The notes under the pieces: model-generated
What the model was told of the DNA's origin: nothing
The model's input: the letters and a program-made list of their open reading frames with translations, nothing else
The model's database searches: none
Part shown: piece after piece, positions 37,374 to 47,374 of the stretch
Layout of the letters: every line of letters begins with the position of its first letter
Numbering within the stretch: position 1 is the stretch's first letter
Origin: Planctomyces sp.
GTDB lineage: Bacteria > Planctomycetota > Planctomycetia > Planctomycetales > Planctomycetaceae
Assembly: GCA_019636235.1 (NCBI GenBank)
Contig: JAHBXW010000023.1
Span: 23,844-87,843 of the forward strand
DNA length: 64,000 bases
Direction: 5' to 3'
Translations under genes and position numbers: made by a program

Positions 37374-38551
37374 TTCGCCTCCCGGCCGCGAATGGCATAG
37401 CGGAATGGTCTGGATGCGTCGCCGAAGGCAGACCCCGCGCGGTTGTTCTGCCACTGACTGGGATCCGCATCGTCCCCCGGATCAATGAACACTTCCGAGG
37501 ACGCGATCCGCCCTGACGTCAGAAAGGCCGAGACGATCCGCTGCGACGTCAGCGGGTCGGCCATGACAAACGGATACGGCAAATAAGGAGCGGGCGGAAC
37601 CGTCGAAGCCGTCACATTGGCGGGATGCTCATTGACCTGCACACGTAACTGCTCCGCATCCTCCACCGTAGATACGACGAAATGAATCATGCCCGTGCGA
37701 GCCGCGAACTGCCCGGCGAATGCCCCGCGCGGCGAGAACATAATGTCCATCTGCCCTCCATAAGGGGCTGGAGGACTGGACGTCGCTGGCCACATCACAG
37801 GCCGCCACGAATCGGGAAGGGCGGACGCATCCAGATCAATCACCACGCCCCGTGGCAGCGGGTTCGCCGTGTCGGGCAGGACAGTCGGCCCCAGTTCCAG
37901 CCGGTAGTCCAGGGCCTGGCCAATGTATTGCGCGAAGTTCCGGACCGGCTGCCCCAGCAGCAGAAACGGGGGGCTGCCCGTATCGACGCCCTGCACGGGA
38001 TACCAGTGCCCGCTGCCCCGCGGCACCTCGATTCGAAGTCCGTGATTCTGCGCCGTGATCGTGGAAAGAGAACCGTTCTCGATCAACGCCGTCCAATCGG
38101 CGGCCGTCACGTTCGATCCGATGATCGGGGCGTCGCTCGAATCCACCGCGAAGGGGCGGATCAACAGGCCGTTCAGTGAGACGCCGACGATCTTTCGCTC
38201 AGTGATGCCGCCCGCCACAGCCAGCGGCACCCCCGTATCGGTTTCGTCAAATCCCACGCCGCCGATGTACGCCACGCTGGTGCAGAACCGCGGGTTGTTG
38301 GCGTCGGGCAGCAGGCGGATGCCGCGTGGCTGCTGGTCGTGGATGGCCATCGAGCGGGCGTGTTCGAACCAGCCTTTGACCTGCTGGGCGCCGGCCGAGA
38401 TGCGGTCGTCCTTGTTGACGCCCCGGAACGAGCCGATGGCGATGACGGTCAGGATCAGGAAAATGCCCATGGCGACGAGGAGTTCGATGAGCGTGAAGGC
38501 ACAACGAACGTCGACGCGGGGGGGCGTGGGACGGGGGCGTACTGGCGACAT
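37370..38551 (-). CDS. Prepilin-type protein, GspH/FimT-like pseudopilin
   Basis: A 393-residue protein with RCAFTLIELLVAMGIFLILT. The residue before the cleavage site is alanine rather than the usual glycine, and glutamate is at +5. The following VKGWFEHARSMAIHDQQPRGIRL is typical of GspH/FimT, where the first strand after the helix starts with AR-xxAI. It is separated from the preceding gene by 2 bases (TGATCATG) and overlaps the next by 4, so the operon is tightly packed. Confidence 0.87.
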   Translation of the reverse strand: MSPVRPRPTPPRVDVRCAFTLIELLVAMGIFLILTVIAIGSFRGVNKDDRISAGAQQVKGWFEHARSMAIHDQQPRGIRLLPDANNPRFCTSVAYIGGVGFDETDTGVPLAVAGGITERKIVGVSLNGLLIRPFAVDSSDAPIIGSNVTAADWTALIENGSLSTITAQNHGLRIEVPRGSGHWYPVQGVDTGSPPFLLLGQPVRNFAQYIGQALDYRLELGPTVLPDTANPLPRGVVIDLDASALPDSWRPVMWPATSSPPAPYGGQMDIMFSPRGAFAGQFAARTGMIHFVVSTVEDAEQLRVQVNEHPANVTASTVPPAPYLPYPFVMADPLTSQRIVSAFLTSGRIASSEVFIDPGDDADPSQWQNNRAGSAFGDASRPFRYAIRGREAK

Positions 38552-38553
38552 GA

Positions 38554-39612
38554 TCAGCCTCCCACCCGCTGCAGGTTTGTGAGGTTGTCGGCGGCTTCAG
38601 ACATCGCATCGGCGCCAGCGCTTAGCACTCCCAGACGGTTGAAGTCGGCCTCAGTGGGTTCATGCAGGCCGAGTTGCTCATCAGCCCCGCAGGAGACGAT
38701 CATCGGCCGGAAGAAGGTGCTGGGCGTGCGGAACATCGCCTCCGCGTCGAAGACCGCCTGCGTGCGCAGGGCGCCTCGCGAGTCGAACGGGTCCTGGTTG
38801 AAGGCCTGGGCAAAGTAACCGGGGTCGGTCGGCGCGCCGGTGGGCGTCGGGGGAACGCTGGCGATCAGAGCGGCGGTCAGCGCGTGCTGCGCCGGAGTCG
38901 GAGTCGGAGCGGCGAGGCCGCCGGGCCGGACGAGCCTGGTCGGCGCGTTGTAGAACCGCAGCGGGTTGCCCCAGTCGTCATAGATTTCCGGCAGGCCGTT
39001 GCCGTCCTTGTCCTGGATGTGGCGCGGGCTGATGTCCTCCAGAATCTCCTTGCCCGCCCCGGAACTCACGCCTGTCGTCAGCGCAAGATACAGCAGTTCG
39101 CTGCTTTCGAGGTTCCGGTCCGTCTTGGGACCTGGATTGAAGTTGCGCCAGATCGTCAGCAACGGCGAATTGTCCGGGACCGCGCCAAACTCGTCGTCGT
39201 CAATGCCAAAGAGATCCTCTTCTCGCTGTGGAAACGTCCCGCGATACCGGTCCGCCCGCACAACGGCGAGCCGCGTCTGCATCGGCAGCGACGTCAACAG
39301 CGGATGATTGTCGGCCGTGTTCTGGATGTTGATCCAGTCGCTGGTCCGCAGCTTCTTCTTCTCCTGCTCGTCGAAGTTCTTCCGCAGTTCGTCGAACCGG
39401 GCCTGCAGCAGCGAGTCCAGCTTGCGAAGCGTCGTCAGCGTCGCCGCCTTGCGGGCCTCTTCGCCCGTGCGGCCCAGCATGACGAACGCCGTGCCGGCCA
39501 GAATCGCCAGGATCGACATCACAATCAACAGCTCAATCAGCGACATGCCGCCGCGAAGAGCGCGGGGGCAGCGTCGAGCGACTGGCCGGGAATGTGAACG
39601 CCGGATGTGCAT
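38554..39612 (-). CDS. Prepilin-type protein, GspG-like pseudopilin (second copy)
   Basis: A 352-residue protein with LRGGMSLIELLIVMSILAIL (cleavage before M, glutamate at +5). The stalk contains a predicted coiled coil (LDSLLQARFDELRKNFDEQEKKK). The DKDGNGLPEIYDDWGNPL segment matches the calcium loop and the D-x-W-G-N-P motif at the end of the GspG fold. It follows the first GspG-like gene by 18 bases. Confidence 0.87.
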   Translation of the reverse strand: MHIRRSHSRPVARRCPRALRGGMSLIELLIVMSILAILAGTAFVMLGRTGEEARKAATLTTLRKLDSLLQARFDELRKNFDEQEKKKLRTSDWINIQNTADNHPLLTSLPMQTRLAVVRADRYRGTFPQREEDLFGIDDDEFGAVPDNSPLLTIWRNFNPGPKTDRNLESSELLYLALTTGVSSGAGKEILEDISPRHIQDKDGNGLPEIYDDWGNPLRFYNAPTRLVRPGGLAAPTPTPAQHALTAALIASVPPTPTGAPTDPGYFAQAFNQDPFDSRGALRTQAVFDAEAMFRTPSTFFRPMIVSCGADEQLGLHEPTEADFNRLGVLSAGADAMSEAADNLTNLQRVGG

Positions 39613-39630
39613 GTCTGCTCCCTCCGCGGA

Positions 39631-40635
39631 TCAACCCAGCGGTCCGGCCTTGAAGTTGGTGATGTTGTCCCGCTCTTTTCGCAGTTCATCGCCGTTGTCG
39701 CGTGCGGGGTTGTCATGCGGCGCACTGAATCTCACGCCATTCTCCGGATGGCAGTATCCGCCGAATCCGTACTCGCCGTCGAAACCCGGAGAGATGATCT
39801 GATAGCTGTTCGCCTTATAGGGCGTCGCGGGCGATGTCGCAGTTCCCTCGGACTGGTTGTAGACCGACGTCATCGTCGCCTGCGACGGCGGCGGCGTGGC
39901 AGGAATACGGAGCATTTCGTCGTCCACATGTCCGGCCACCGTATTGGCCGTGTCCAGTCCGTTGATCCGGTACCCCTTGCCGCCGTAGCTGCTGAAATAC
40001 TGATAGGGATTCGTCTGACCGGGAATTGGATCCATGTACTCAAAGATTCCGTCGGCATCCCGATCCACGAACCGCGCCGGATCAAACTCCATGAACGGAC
40101 CAATCCGCGTGCCCGTCAAGCCAATAAACGGTGTTGCCGGATTCGACGAAAAACCCCGAACCGCAGACAAAGTGGATGCGCCAATGGAAGGCCTCTCCTG
40201 CATTCCTCCCAAGAAAAACGCCAGGCATTCCGCCCCGCACAGGTCAAGAACCTCGTCAGGCGTTCCATTGCTGTTGAGGTCCAGTGAAGCAGTGCCGTTA
40301 TACGTAAAATCAAACGACGGCCAGATTTCCCTCAGAATCGCCTTGCTCGTCCGCGTCTGGACGTCCGTGTTGGTCCAACCGCTGGCCTGCTCGTGCAGCC
40401 GAATATAGCTCGGCGGCTCGACCCCGAACCGCATCTTGAAATCGGCGATCGCCTTCTCCAGGCTCTTGATCTCCGCCGTCACTCCAACCGTTCGCGCGGC
40501 CGTCCGCGCGTTCTGCACCGCCACCAGCAGGAATCCCGCCAGGATCGCGATGATCACGATCACGATCATCAGCTCGATCAGCGAAAAGCCGCCCCGGCGG
40601 CGGACGCTCTGACGTCTCGGCTCATGGCGAACCAT
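39631..40635 (-). CDS. Prepilin-type protein, GspG-like major pseudopilin
   Basis: A 334-residue protein with RRGGFSLIELMIVIVIIAIL (cleavage before F, glutamate at +5). The segment VTAEIKSLEKAIADFKMRFGVEPPSY is the standard GspG alpha/beta stalk. Calcium-type residues occur in DLNSNGTPDEV and DRDADGIFEYMD. GAGGAGG lies about 5 bases before the ATG at 40635, making this the likely first gene of the six-gene operon. Confidence 0.88.
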   Translation of the reverse strand: MVRHEPRRQSVRRRGGFSLIELMIVIVIIAILAGFLLVAVQNARTAARTVGVTAEIKSLEKAIADFKMRFGVEPPSYIRLHEQASGWTNTDVQTRTSKAILREIWPSFDFTYNGTASLDLNSNGTPDEVLDLCGAECLAFFLGGMQERPSIGASTLSAVRGFSSNPATPFIGLTGTRIGPFMEFDPARFVDRDADGIFEYMDPIPGQTNPYQYFSSYGGKGYRINGLDTANTVAGHVDDEMLRIPATPPPSQATMTSVYNQSEGTATSPATPYKANSYQIISPGFDGEYGFGGYCHPENGVRFSAPHDNPARDNGDELRKERDNITNFKAGPLG

Positions 40636-41062
40636 GGAAACCTCCTCAGGACGGCTGGCCGAACGCCCGCGCTCCCTGACTGGGGACCGCGGCCACGCTC
40701 CGGGAGGACTCCGTCACCGCGACGGCGACTCCCCCCTGCTCCGAATTCCGCGAACCGACAAATCTGATTTCCCTCAGACTCGACCGCCCACGACCTTCGG
40801 AAAACGGACTCGACTTGACTTCCACTGCGGCGACGTGCCGCGACGAAATGCTGCGAAATGATGCAACCAGCCAGGAAAAGGCTGCGAGTTGCCACGAATC
40901 TTCATCACAGTATCCAATGCTGCAGACCGTATGCCAGTCAACAGCTTGCGCCCGATCGCCGGCCTCCGCCAGCAGGCCATCCCCATGGGGCCGACCCGTC
41001 GCAGGGCCAACCCCAAAAGACTAGCCTGAGTCCAGCGTCCCCGCCCTCCTTCTCCTCCGCGA
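40636..41062. other. 427-base divergent intergenic region
   Basis: It separates the pseudopilin operon (minus) from the DUF202 gene (plus) and should hold the operon promoter. A minus-strand TTGACT occurs near 40938, but no -10 at proper spacing was found. GC is lower around 40840-40950. No further structure could be supported. Confidence 0.5.
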
Positions 41063-41467
41063 ATGAACGATCCCCGCGACATCCCGACGCGTCCGACGCC
41101 CGACCAGCTCCGGACCTGGTTCGCCGGCGAGCGAACGCTTCTGGCGTGGATCCGGACGGGCATCGCCATGATGGGCTTCGGGTTCCTGGTCGCCCGGTTC
41201 GGGCTGTTCCTCCGCGAGTTCGCCCTGATCCAGCCGGCCCCGCTGCCGCACTCGCCGGGCTGGTCGGTGTGGATTGGCGTGGCGATGGTGCTGTTGGGCG
41301 CGGGGGTCAATGTCGCCGCCGGGGCGATGCATTTGCAGTTCCTGCGGGAGTTCCGCCCGGGCGTGCCGGCGCTCAGCGGCCGCTCGTGGCTGACACTGAC
41401 GCTGCCGGTGCTGCTGGCCGTGCTGGGGATCGGCATGGCGGCCTACCTGGTGGAGTTCCGCGGCTGA
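41063..41467 (+). CDS. DUF202 (YidH-like) membrane protein
   Basis: A 134-residue inner membrane protein with the DUF202 start LRTWFAGERTLLAWIRTGIAMMGFGF. Three membrane helices are visible (about 29-52, 65-90 and 112-131). YidH family function is unknown. No ribosome binding site is evident. The gene is isolated between divergent and convergent neighbours. Confidence 0.85.
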   Translation: MNDPRDIPTRPTPDQLRTWFAGERTLLAWIRTGIAMMGFGFLVARFGLFLREFALIQPAPLPHSPGWSVWIGVAMVLLGAGVNVAAGAMHLQFLREFRPGVPALSGRSWLTLTLPVLLAVLGIGMAAYLVEFRG

Positions 41468-41510
41468 GGCGGGCGACGCCGTGTTTTGGCCGGCGGCCCG
41501 ATGGCGTTGG

Positions 41511-41545
41511 GTGGCACGCCCAGAAGCGCAGCGCGTGGGCGTGGT
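41511..41545. repeat. REP-like hairpin between converging genes
   Basis: GGGTGGCACGCCCA and TGGGCGTG form an 8-base-pair stem (41515-41522 with 41536-41543) around GAAGCGCAGCGCG. The sequence is of the GGGTGGCACGCCC type scattered through planctomycete genomes. It lies between the DUF202 gene and glpK. Confidence 0.7.
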
Positions 41546-41675
41546 CCGTGTGACGATCGATGCTCGGGGGGCCGGCATTCACCACGCCTCGAAGACCACC
41601 ACCAATCGGCTCGACCTACCTCCTCATAGAGTCACACAGACATTCCGTCGACGCTGATCTCTCCTTTGTAGTCGG

Positions 41676-43196
41676 TCATCGCCGGCTCGAGGTCGCCGGT
41701 TCGACCCAGCCCTGAGACCGTTCGGCCGCCCGCTGCCAGCCCCGGTACAGCCGCTCCCGCTCGCCTTCGGACATGGCGGGAGTGAACTCCCGGTCGAGGC
41801 TCCAGTTGCGGGCCAACTGCCCCTGGTCGGACCAGTATCCGACGGCCAGACCGGCCAGATAGGCCGCGCCCAGCGCGGTCGTCTCCTGAACGACGGGGCG
41901 CAGCACCGGAGTGTCGAGCAGGTCGGACTGGAACTGCATCATCAGGTTGTTCGCGGCCGCGCCGCCGTCGACGCGCAGACTCGACAGCCGCACGCCGGCG
42001 TCCGCCTGCATGGCGTCGAGGACGTCCCGTGTCTGATAGGCCATGGCTTCGAGAGTCGCCCGGGCCAGGTGCTCGCGCGTGGTTCCGCGCGTCAGCCCGA
42101 CGATCGCCCCCCGGGCGGACGGATCCCAGAACGGCGCCCCCAGCCCCACGAACGCCGGCACGAAGTACACGCCGCCCGTGTCGGGCACGCGGGACGCCAG
42201 CGCCTCGACCTCCGCCGAAGAGCCGATCACGCCCAGCCCGTCCCGCAGCCATTGCACGGCCGCCCCCGCGATGAATACCGCGCCCTCCAGGCAGTACGTC
42301 GTCCGGTCGCCGATCCGCCAGCCCACCGTCGTGATCAGGCCGTGCTGCGACGCGGCCGGCGTCGACCCGGTGTTCAGCAGCAGGAAGCAGCCGGTGCCGT
42401 AGGTGTTCTTCGCCGTGCCAGGTTCGAAGCAGGCCTGGCCGAATGTCGCCGCCTGCTGATCTCCCGCGATGCCGGCGAGGGGAACCTCGACTCCCAGGAC
42501 GTCCTTGTCCGTGCGGCCGTAGACCTCGCTCGACGAGCGGACCTCGGGCAGCATCGCGCGGGGCACGCCGAACAGCCGCAGCAGCTCATCGTCCCAGTCC
42601 AGCGTGTGGATGTTGAACAACAGCGTGCGGCTGGCGTTGCTGACGTCGGTGATGTGCAGCTGACCGCCGGTGAGCCGCCACAGCAGGAACGAATCGACCG
42701 TGCCGAACAGGATGTCGCCGCGTTCGGCCCGCTCTCTGAGACCGGTGATGGAATCGAGCAGATGGGCGATCTTCGTCGCGGAGAAGTAGGCGTCGATGAC
42801 GAGGCCCGTTTTCTCCCGGATCAGCGGCTCGGCGCCGTCGCGTTTCAGCCGTTCGCAGTGCGGCGCCGTGATGCGGCTTTGCCAGACGATGGCGTTGGCG
42901 ACCGGCTTGCCGGATTTGCGATCCCAGAGGATGGTGGTTTCACGCTGGTTCGTGACGCCGATCGCATCGATCTGCTCGGGGCCGATTCTGGCCCGGGCGA
43001 GGGCGCCGCGCGCCGTCGCGAGCTGGCTGGTCCAGATCTCCTCCGGGTCGTGCTCGACGTGTCCGGGCGAGGGATAGATCTGCTGAAACTCCCGCTGGTC
43101 CTGCGCCTGCGGCCGACCAGTGTGGTCGAACAGGATGGCGCGGCTGGAGGTCGTGCCCTGATCGAGCGCGAGGACGAAACGGGGTGTGGACGCCAT
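41676..43196 (-). CDS. glpK: Glycerol kinase
   Basis: A 506-residue FGGY-family kinase forming glycerol 3-phosphate. [18 protein letters not shown] is the phosphate-1 loop. [34 protein letters not shown] and [19 protein letters not shown] are family landmarks. The FGGY signature region and [17 protein letters not shown] segment ([21 protein letters not shown]) close the active site. The ATG at 43196 matches the known family start; the upstream extension is in a different frame context. No glpF or glpD gene is adjacent. Confidence 0.97.
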   Translation of the reverse strand: MASTPRFVLALDQGTTSSRAILFDHTGRPQAQDQREFQQIYPSPGHVEHDPEEIWTSQLATARGALARARIGPEQIDAIGVTNQRETTILWDRKSGKPVANAIVWQSRITAPHCERLKRDGAEPLIREKTGLVIDAYFSATKIAHLLDSITGLRERAERGDILFGTVDSFLLWRLTGGQLHITDVSNASRTLLFNIHTLDWDDELLRLFGVPRAMLPEVRSSSEVYGRTDKDVLGVEVPLAGIAGDQQAATFGQACFEPGTAKNTYGTGCFLLLNTGSTPAASQHGLITTVGWRIGDRTTYCLEGAVFIAGAAVQWLRDGLGVIGSSAEVEALASRVPDTGGVYFVPAFVGLGAPFWDPSARGAIVGLTRGTTREHLARATLEAMAYQTRDVLDAMQADAGVRLSSLRVDGGAAANNLMMQFQSDLLDTPVLRPVVQETTALGAAYLAGLAVGYWSDQGQLARNWSLDREFTPAMSEGERERLYRGWQRAAERSQGWVEPATSSRR

Positions 43197-43254
43197 GTCA
43201 GCCTCCTGCGAGCGGGGACGGAAACAGGGATCGCCGTGACGAAGCGCGTGGGCG

Positions 43255-43839
43255 TCAACCGCCGTCGGGCGGTTCGCTGCGACGGAGATGCGGACGAATG
43301 CGGTCCAGCGTGGCCGGGCCGATGCCCCGCACGCGGGCGACGTCCTCGATGGACGCGAACACGCCGTTCGCCTCGCGGTCTTCAACGATCCGCCGCGCCA
43401 GGGCCTCGCCGATGCCGTCGAGCTGCATCCACTCGACCCAGGTCGCCGAGTTGATGTCGACCTGATACTCGTATCGCCGCGCTTCGGGCCGATCCACCGC
43501 CACCGCACGGAGGCCCCAGCCGCTGAGCCGCGCCAAGTGCACACACAGCGCCGCCAGGCCGACGGCGGCCAGCACGCCGAAGAACCAGCAATCGGTCCTC
43601 GACCAGCCGAACCGCGCGGTCAGCATCCCCAGCGTGGAGCCCTCCGCGTCGCCCTCCGGCGAACCGCTGTCCGGCGAACCGCTCACCGCCGGCGCGGACT
43701 CGCGGGATGTCGCGTCGAGGGGCGAACCTTCGGGAGCAAGTCCGTTGAGAACTCCAGCCGCGGACGCAGCCGACGCAGCGCCGCCGGACGACGCCGGCGG
43801 CGAGGGCGGAACCGGTGGCTGGCTGGCCGTCGAGCTCAC
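43255..43839 (-). CDS. ComEA-like helix-hairpin-helix membrane protein
   Basis: A 194-residue protein. A low-complexity Ser/Pro/Gly-rich N-terminus (1-70) precedes one membrane helix (about 83-104). The C-terminal half holds a ComEA-type double helix-hairpin-helix: [30 protein letters not shown] and [22 protein letters not shown]. Such domains bind DNA and in other bacteria help take up transforming DNA. The GTG start overlaps the lysA stop (GTGA), so it is coupled to lysA. Confidence 0.85.
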   Translation of the reverse strand: MSSTASQPPVPPSPPASSGGAASAASAAGVLNGLAPEGSPLDATSRESAPAVSGSPDSGSPEGDAEGSTLGMLTARFGWSRTDCWFFGVLAAVGLAALCVHLARLSGWGLRAVAVDRPEARRYEYQVDINSATWVEWMQLDGIGEALARRIVEDREANGVFASIEDVARVRGIGPATLDRIRPHLRRSEPPDGG

Positions 43840-45107
43840 ACGCGTTCCGGACCGATCAGGTCGTCATAAGTTTCGCGGCGGCGGATGAGCGTCGCCCGGT
43901 CGCCGTCCACCAGGACCTCGGCGCCGCGGGGGCGCGAGTTGTAGTTGCTGCTCATCGCCGTGCCGTACGCCCCCGCGCTGAACGTCGACAACAAATCGCC
44001 CCGCGCGACCTCCGGCAGCCAGCGCCCCTGCGCGAAGCAGTCGCCGCTTTCGCAGATCGGTCCAACGACGTCCGCGGGTTCGCAGCCGGGAATTTCCGAC
44101 TCGTAATCGCGCGGAGCGGGGACGCGCGGCTGCACCGGCCAGATCCGGTGGAACGATCCATACATCGCCGGGCGGACCAGGTCATTCATCGCCGCGTCCT
44201 GGATGATGAATCGCTTGCCCCCCTCGCGCTTGGTGTAGATCACGCGGCCCACGAGAATCCCCGCGTTCCCGCAGATCGAACGTCCCGGCTCGAGCGCAAG
44301 ACGGCACTCGGCCTTGCGAATCCAGGGCAGGATGACCTTCGCATATTCGGCCGCCGGGGGCGCTTCCTCGCCCCGGTAACTCAGACCGAAGCCGCCTCCC
44401 AGGTTGACCCAGTTCGTCTTGTGGCCGGCCCGCCGCAGCTCGGTCACCACGTCCAGCGCCTTCTGCGCCGCCGCCTCGTACGGATCGGTCGTCAGAATGG
44501 GCGAACCAAGATGCATGTGAATGCCGCGCAGCTCGAGGTGCGGATCGGCCAGCACTTTCGCGGCCAGCGCGTTGTGCCGTTCGATGTCCATGCCGAACTT
44601 GTTCCCCTTCTTGCCGGTCGTCGTCTTGGCGTGCGTCTTCGCGTCGATGTCGGGGTTCAGCCGCAGCGCCACCGGAGCGGACACGCCCAGCGACCGGGCG
44701 ACGGCGGAAATCGCATCCAGCTCCGGCTCGCTTTCCACGTTGAACATCAGAATCTTCGATTCCAGGCCGAAGCGGATTTCGTCGTCCGTCTTGCCGACCC
44801 CCGCGAACACCACCCGGCTGGTGTCGGCCCCCGCCTGCTGAACGCGGTACAGCTCGCCGCCGGACACGACGTCGAAGCTGCTGCCCTCCTCGTTGAGGAC
44901 CCTCAGCAGGCCGAGGTTGGAATTGGACTTCACCGAGTAGCAGATGACCGGGTCGAGCTCGGCGAAGGCGTCGCGCAGCGCGCGGTATTCGTGGACCAGC
45001 TTGGCGCGGGAGTAGACCCACAACGGAGTGCCGTATTCGGCCGCCAGCCGCTCGACCGGCAGGTTCTCGCAGAACAGTTGTCCGTCGCGGTACTCAAACG
45101 CTTCCAT
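43836..45107 (-). CDS. lysA: Diaminopimelate decarboxylase
   Basis: A 423-residue PLP enzyme making L-lysine from meso-diaminopimelate. The PLP lysine is K60 in [30 protein letters not shown], the glycine loop [23 protein letters not shown] and the substrate-binding [11 protein letters not shown] (residue about 350) are intact. The ATG at 45107 gives the usual length. A longer upstream frame lacks similarity. Confidence 0.96.
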   Translation of the reverse strand: MEAFEYRDGQLFCENLPVERLAAEYGTPLWVYSRAKLVHEYRALRDAFAELDPVICYSVKSNSNLGLLRVLNEEGSSFDVVSGGELYRVQQAGADTSRVVFAGVGKTDDEIRFGLESKILMFNVESEPELDAISAVARSLGVSAPVALRLNPDIDAKTHAKTTTGKKGNKFGMDIERHNALAAKVLADPHLELRGIHMHLGSPILTTDPYEAAAQKALDVVTELRRAGHKTNWVNLGGGFGLSYRGEEAPPAAEYAKVILPWIRKAECRLALEPGRSICGNAGILVGRVIYTKREGGKRFIIQDAAMNDLVRPAMYGSFHRIWPVQPRVPAPRDYESEIPGCEPADVVGPICESGDCFAQGRWLPEVARGDLLSTFSAGAYGTAMSSNYNSRPRGAEVLVDGDRATLIRRRETYDDLIGPERV

Positions 45108-45399
45108 GGGAATTCGATCCGAAGGGCATCGGCCGCGGAGCCGCGGGCCGTCTGGGGGGCCGGGAGCTTGCGGGACCGCGATTCGAAACGGCGCGCCCCG
45201 CGCAATTCCGCGATCATAACCGACCGGTCGCATTCGACAATTTGCGCCGGTGCGAAACTTCCGCTCCCTCGCCTCGGCCCCCGGGTCTCGCCAGCGCGTT
45301 TCGGCGGCCGCCGCGCAACACGAACGGGTCTCTGTGAAGCGCGCGTTGCAAGGGATGGCGCGATCCCAAGTCCCCCGTCGAGCAAAAACGGCCCCTCTC

Positions 45400-45966
45400 A
45401 TGGCGCACGCGGAACAGAGGCGGTTCATCGAGTCCGTCCGGCGCCTGCGGCCCGGGGACTTTGCCCAACGTCGGGTGCTCGAACTGGGCAGCCGGTCGAT
45501 CAACGGCAGCGTCCGGGGCCTGTTCCAGGGCTGCGAGTACATCGGACTGGACGCCGTGTCCGGCCCGCTGGTCGACGTCGTGTCGCCGGCGCACGAGTTC
45601 CAGGACTCCCGTGGCTTCGATGTCGTCATCTCCTGCGAAGCGTTCGAGCACGACCCGTGGCTCGACCGCACTCTGGCCGCTCTCCCCCGATTGCTCCGTA
45701 GCGGGCTGTTCGTCGGCACGTGTGCGGGGCCGGCGCGCGCCGAGCACGGAACGCGGCGCTCCAGCGGCGAAACGGCGATCTACGGCCCCGAGCCGGACTA
45801 CTACCGCAACGTCGGGCTGGAAGACCTGCTGGACGAACTTGTCCGATGCGCCGCATGGGAGCGGCTGCATGTGGAGTACGGCCGGTCGCGGCGGGACTTG
45901 TACTGGTACGGCGTCCTGTCGTCCCCGGCAGCGGGCCGATCCCCAACCGCGGCAGGCCCGGGTTAG
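45400..45966 (+). CDS. Class I SAM-dependent methyltransferase
   Basis: About 188 residues from the ATG at 45400; an earlier start at 45250 would add 50 low-complexity residues. Motif [19 protein letters not shown] is variant (LELGSRxxNGS instead of GxGxG), as in Methyltransf_11-like proteins linked to glycan genes. [18 protein letters not shown] is motif II and [13 protein letters not shown] is motif IV. The substrate is unknown. The last four bases overlap the NHL gene, which runs the other way. Confidence 0.8.
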   Translation: MAHAEQRRFIESVRRLRPGDFAQRRVLELGSRSINGSVRGLFQGCEYIGLDAVSGPLVDVVSPAHEFQDSRGFDVVISCEAFEHDPWLDRTLAALPRLLRSGLFVGTCAGPARAEHGTRRSSGETAIYGPEPDYYRNVGLEDLLDELVRCAAWERLHVEYGRSRRDLYWYGVLSSPAAGRSPTAAGPG

Positions 45967-47084
45967 CGCGCCGGCGCGGCGGCCTCCGGCACAAACTCCC
46001 GGACGCGATGATTTTCGCTGTCGCCGATCAGCACTCGACCGACGGCGTCGACGAACACGCCATGCGGGCGGCTGAGCCGGCAGCGGAGCGGGTCGCCGTC
46101 CGGACCATCCCCCGGCTGGCCATCGCCGACGATCGTTTCGATTATCCCCGATTTCCGCCGGATGACGCGAATCGCATGGTTCTCCGTGTCAGCCAGGTAC
46201 ACATCCCCGTCCGGTCCGACGGCGATCCCTTTCGGCCCCGCCAGCGTCGCCTGTCGGGCGTCTCCGCCGTCCCCGGTAAAGCCCTGCTTGCCAGAGCCCG
46301 CGATGTGGTGCAGCGTCCCCCTGGTCAGGTCGATCCGGTACACCGCATTCCCCTCGCGCAGCGCGAGGTACAGCGAATCCTGCCCGTCGAAATCGAGCGC
46401 CCGCGGCCCGTTCAGCGGCGTCCCGTCAAGTGGCGCTCCATCCGGAGTCGCCGTTCGTGCGCCGTTGCCGGCGAACGTCGACGCCCGGCCGCTATTCAAA
46501 TCGACCCGGCGGATGCGATGGTTGCCGATGTCGCAGATCAGCAGACCCGCCTCGCCGGCCAGCACGATCGAGTGCGGCTGGCGGAACTCAGCGTCGATCG
46601 CGGGGCCGCCATCCCCCGAGAAACCGGCCCGTCCCCGGCCTGCGACCGTTGAGATCAGCCCGGTCCGCGCCTCGATCTTGCGAACAAGATGGTTCTGCAT
46701 CTCGACGACGTACAGGTCGCCCTGAGCATCGAACCGGATTTCGTACGGCTCATTGAGCCGCGCGTCCTTCGCGGGGCCGCCGTCGCCCGACCAGCCGGGC
46801 TGATCCGCGAGGCCCGCGATCGTCGACGCGATGCCCGTGGCCCGGTCGATCCGGCGGATGACATGGCCGCCGACTTCGCAGACATACACGGCCCCGTCCG
46901 GACCGACGACCACGCCGAACGGGTTGTGAACTCCAGCCTCCAGCGCCGGGCCGCCATCGCCATCACAGCGGGCGGCTCCCCGGCCGGCCAGCGTGCGGAC
47001 CTCAGCGGCCCCGGCCTGCCAGGTCCAGGCCAGCAGAACAGCCAGCAGGCATCGGGCCGCGCCCTGCACGAGGCTGACGTGCAT
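45963..47084 (-). CDS. Secreted NHL-repeat beta-propeller protein
   Basis: About 373 residues with a signal peptide (AARCLLAVLLAWTWQAGAA). At least five NHL repeats follow, recognisable by N/GPxGI/VVVGPDGxVYVCE...G.H.IRRID repeats and recurrent GDGGPA loops. NHL propellers bind proteins, peptides or ligands; this one has no catalytic residues. The ATG at 47084 overlaps the stop of the small upstream gene (TGATG), so it is translated from the same message. Confidence 0.87.
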   Translation of the reverse strand: MHVSLVQGAARCLLAVLLAWTWQAGAAEVRTLAGRGAARCDGDGGPALEAGVHNPFGVVVGPDGAVYVCEVGGHVIRRIDRATGIASTIAGLADQPGWSGDGGPAKDARLNEPYEIRFDAQGDLYVVEMQNHLVRKIEARTGLISTVAGRGRAGFSGDGGPAIDAEFRQPHSIVLAGEAGLLICDIGNHRIRRVDLNSGRASTFAGNGARTATPDGAPLDGTPLNGPRALDFDGQDSLYLALREGNAVYRIDLTRGTLHHIAGSGKQGFTGDGGDARQATLAGPKGIAVGPDGDVYLADTENHAIRVIRRKSGIIETIVGDGQPGDGPDGDPLRCRLSRPHGVFVDAVGRVLIGDSENHRVREFVPEAAAPAR

Positions 47085-47170
47085 CACTTGCGGTGACGGA
47101 TGCGGGCCCGATTGCGCCGCTTCTTCCGACCCAGCTTCCGACGCCCCTTCCCGCTCTTCTTAACGCCCAT
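47084..47170 (-). CDS. Small, highly basic protein (28 residues)
   Basis: ATG at 47170 to TGA at 47084, with an AGGGAG site about 10 bases upstream. The sequence is almost entirely Lys, Arg and Gly (MGVKKSGKGRRKLGRKKRR then NRARIRHRK). Its stop overlaps the NHL gene start. Such composition recalls small ribosome-associated proteins of other bacteria (for example bTHX or the AURKAIP1/COX24 family), but no specific family is certain. A longer open frame to 47353 is not conserved-looking. Confidence 0.6.
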   Translation of the reverse strand: MGVKKSGKGRRKLGRKKRRNRARIRHRK

Positions 47171-47374
47171 GCCGACTCTGCTCCCTGGACCTCTGTGTGG
47201 ATGGCCGCCTGGCCGCGGTTGCGGCGAACGGCTGACTGCCGGCTTGATGCCGGCCGGATTCGACACCGGGAGCGCACGTCGCGCCGCCGACGGGTCGAAG
47301 TGCGGCAGGGTATCGGAACGGGCGACTCGCCTCAAGCGGGGGCGGCCAGCCAATTTCGGGGGGAGCTGCAGGCC

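Noticed and set aside
41632..41679. A 15-codon frame overlapping the glpK stop as ATGA
   Set aside because: The ATGA overlap and an internal AAAGGAG are intriguing, but length and lack of comparison make chance likely.
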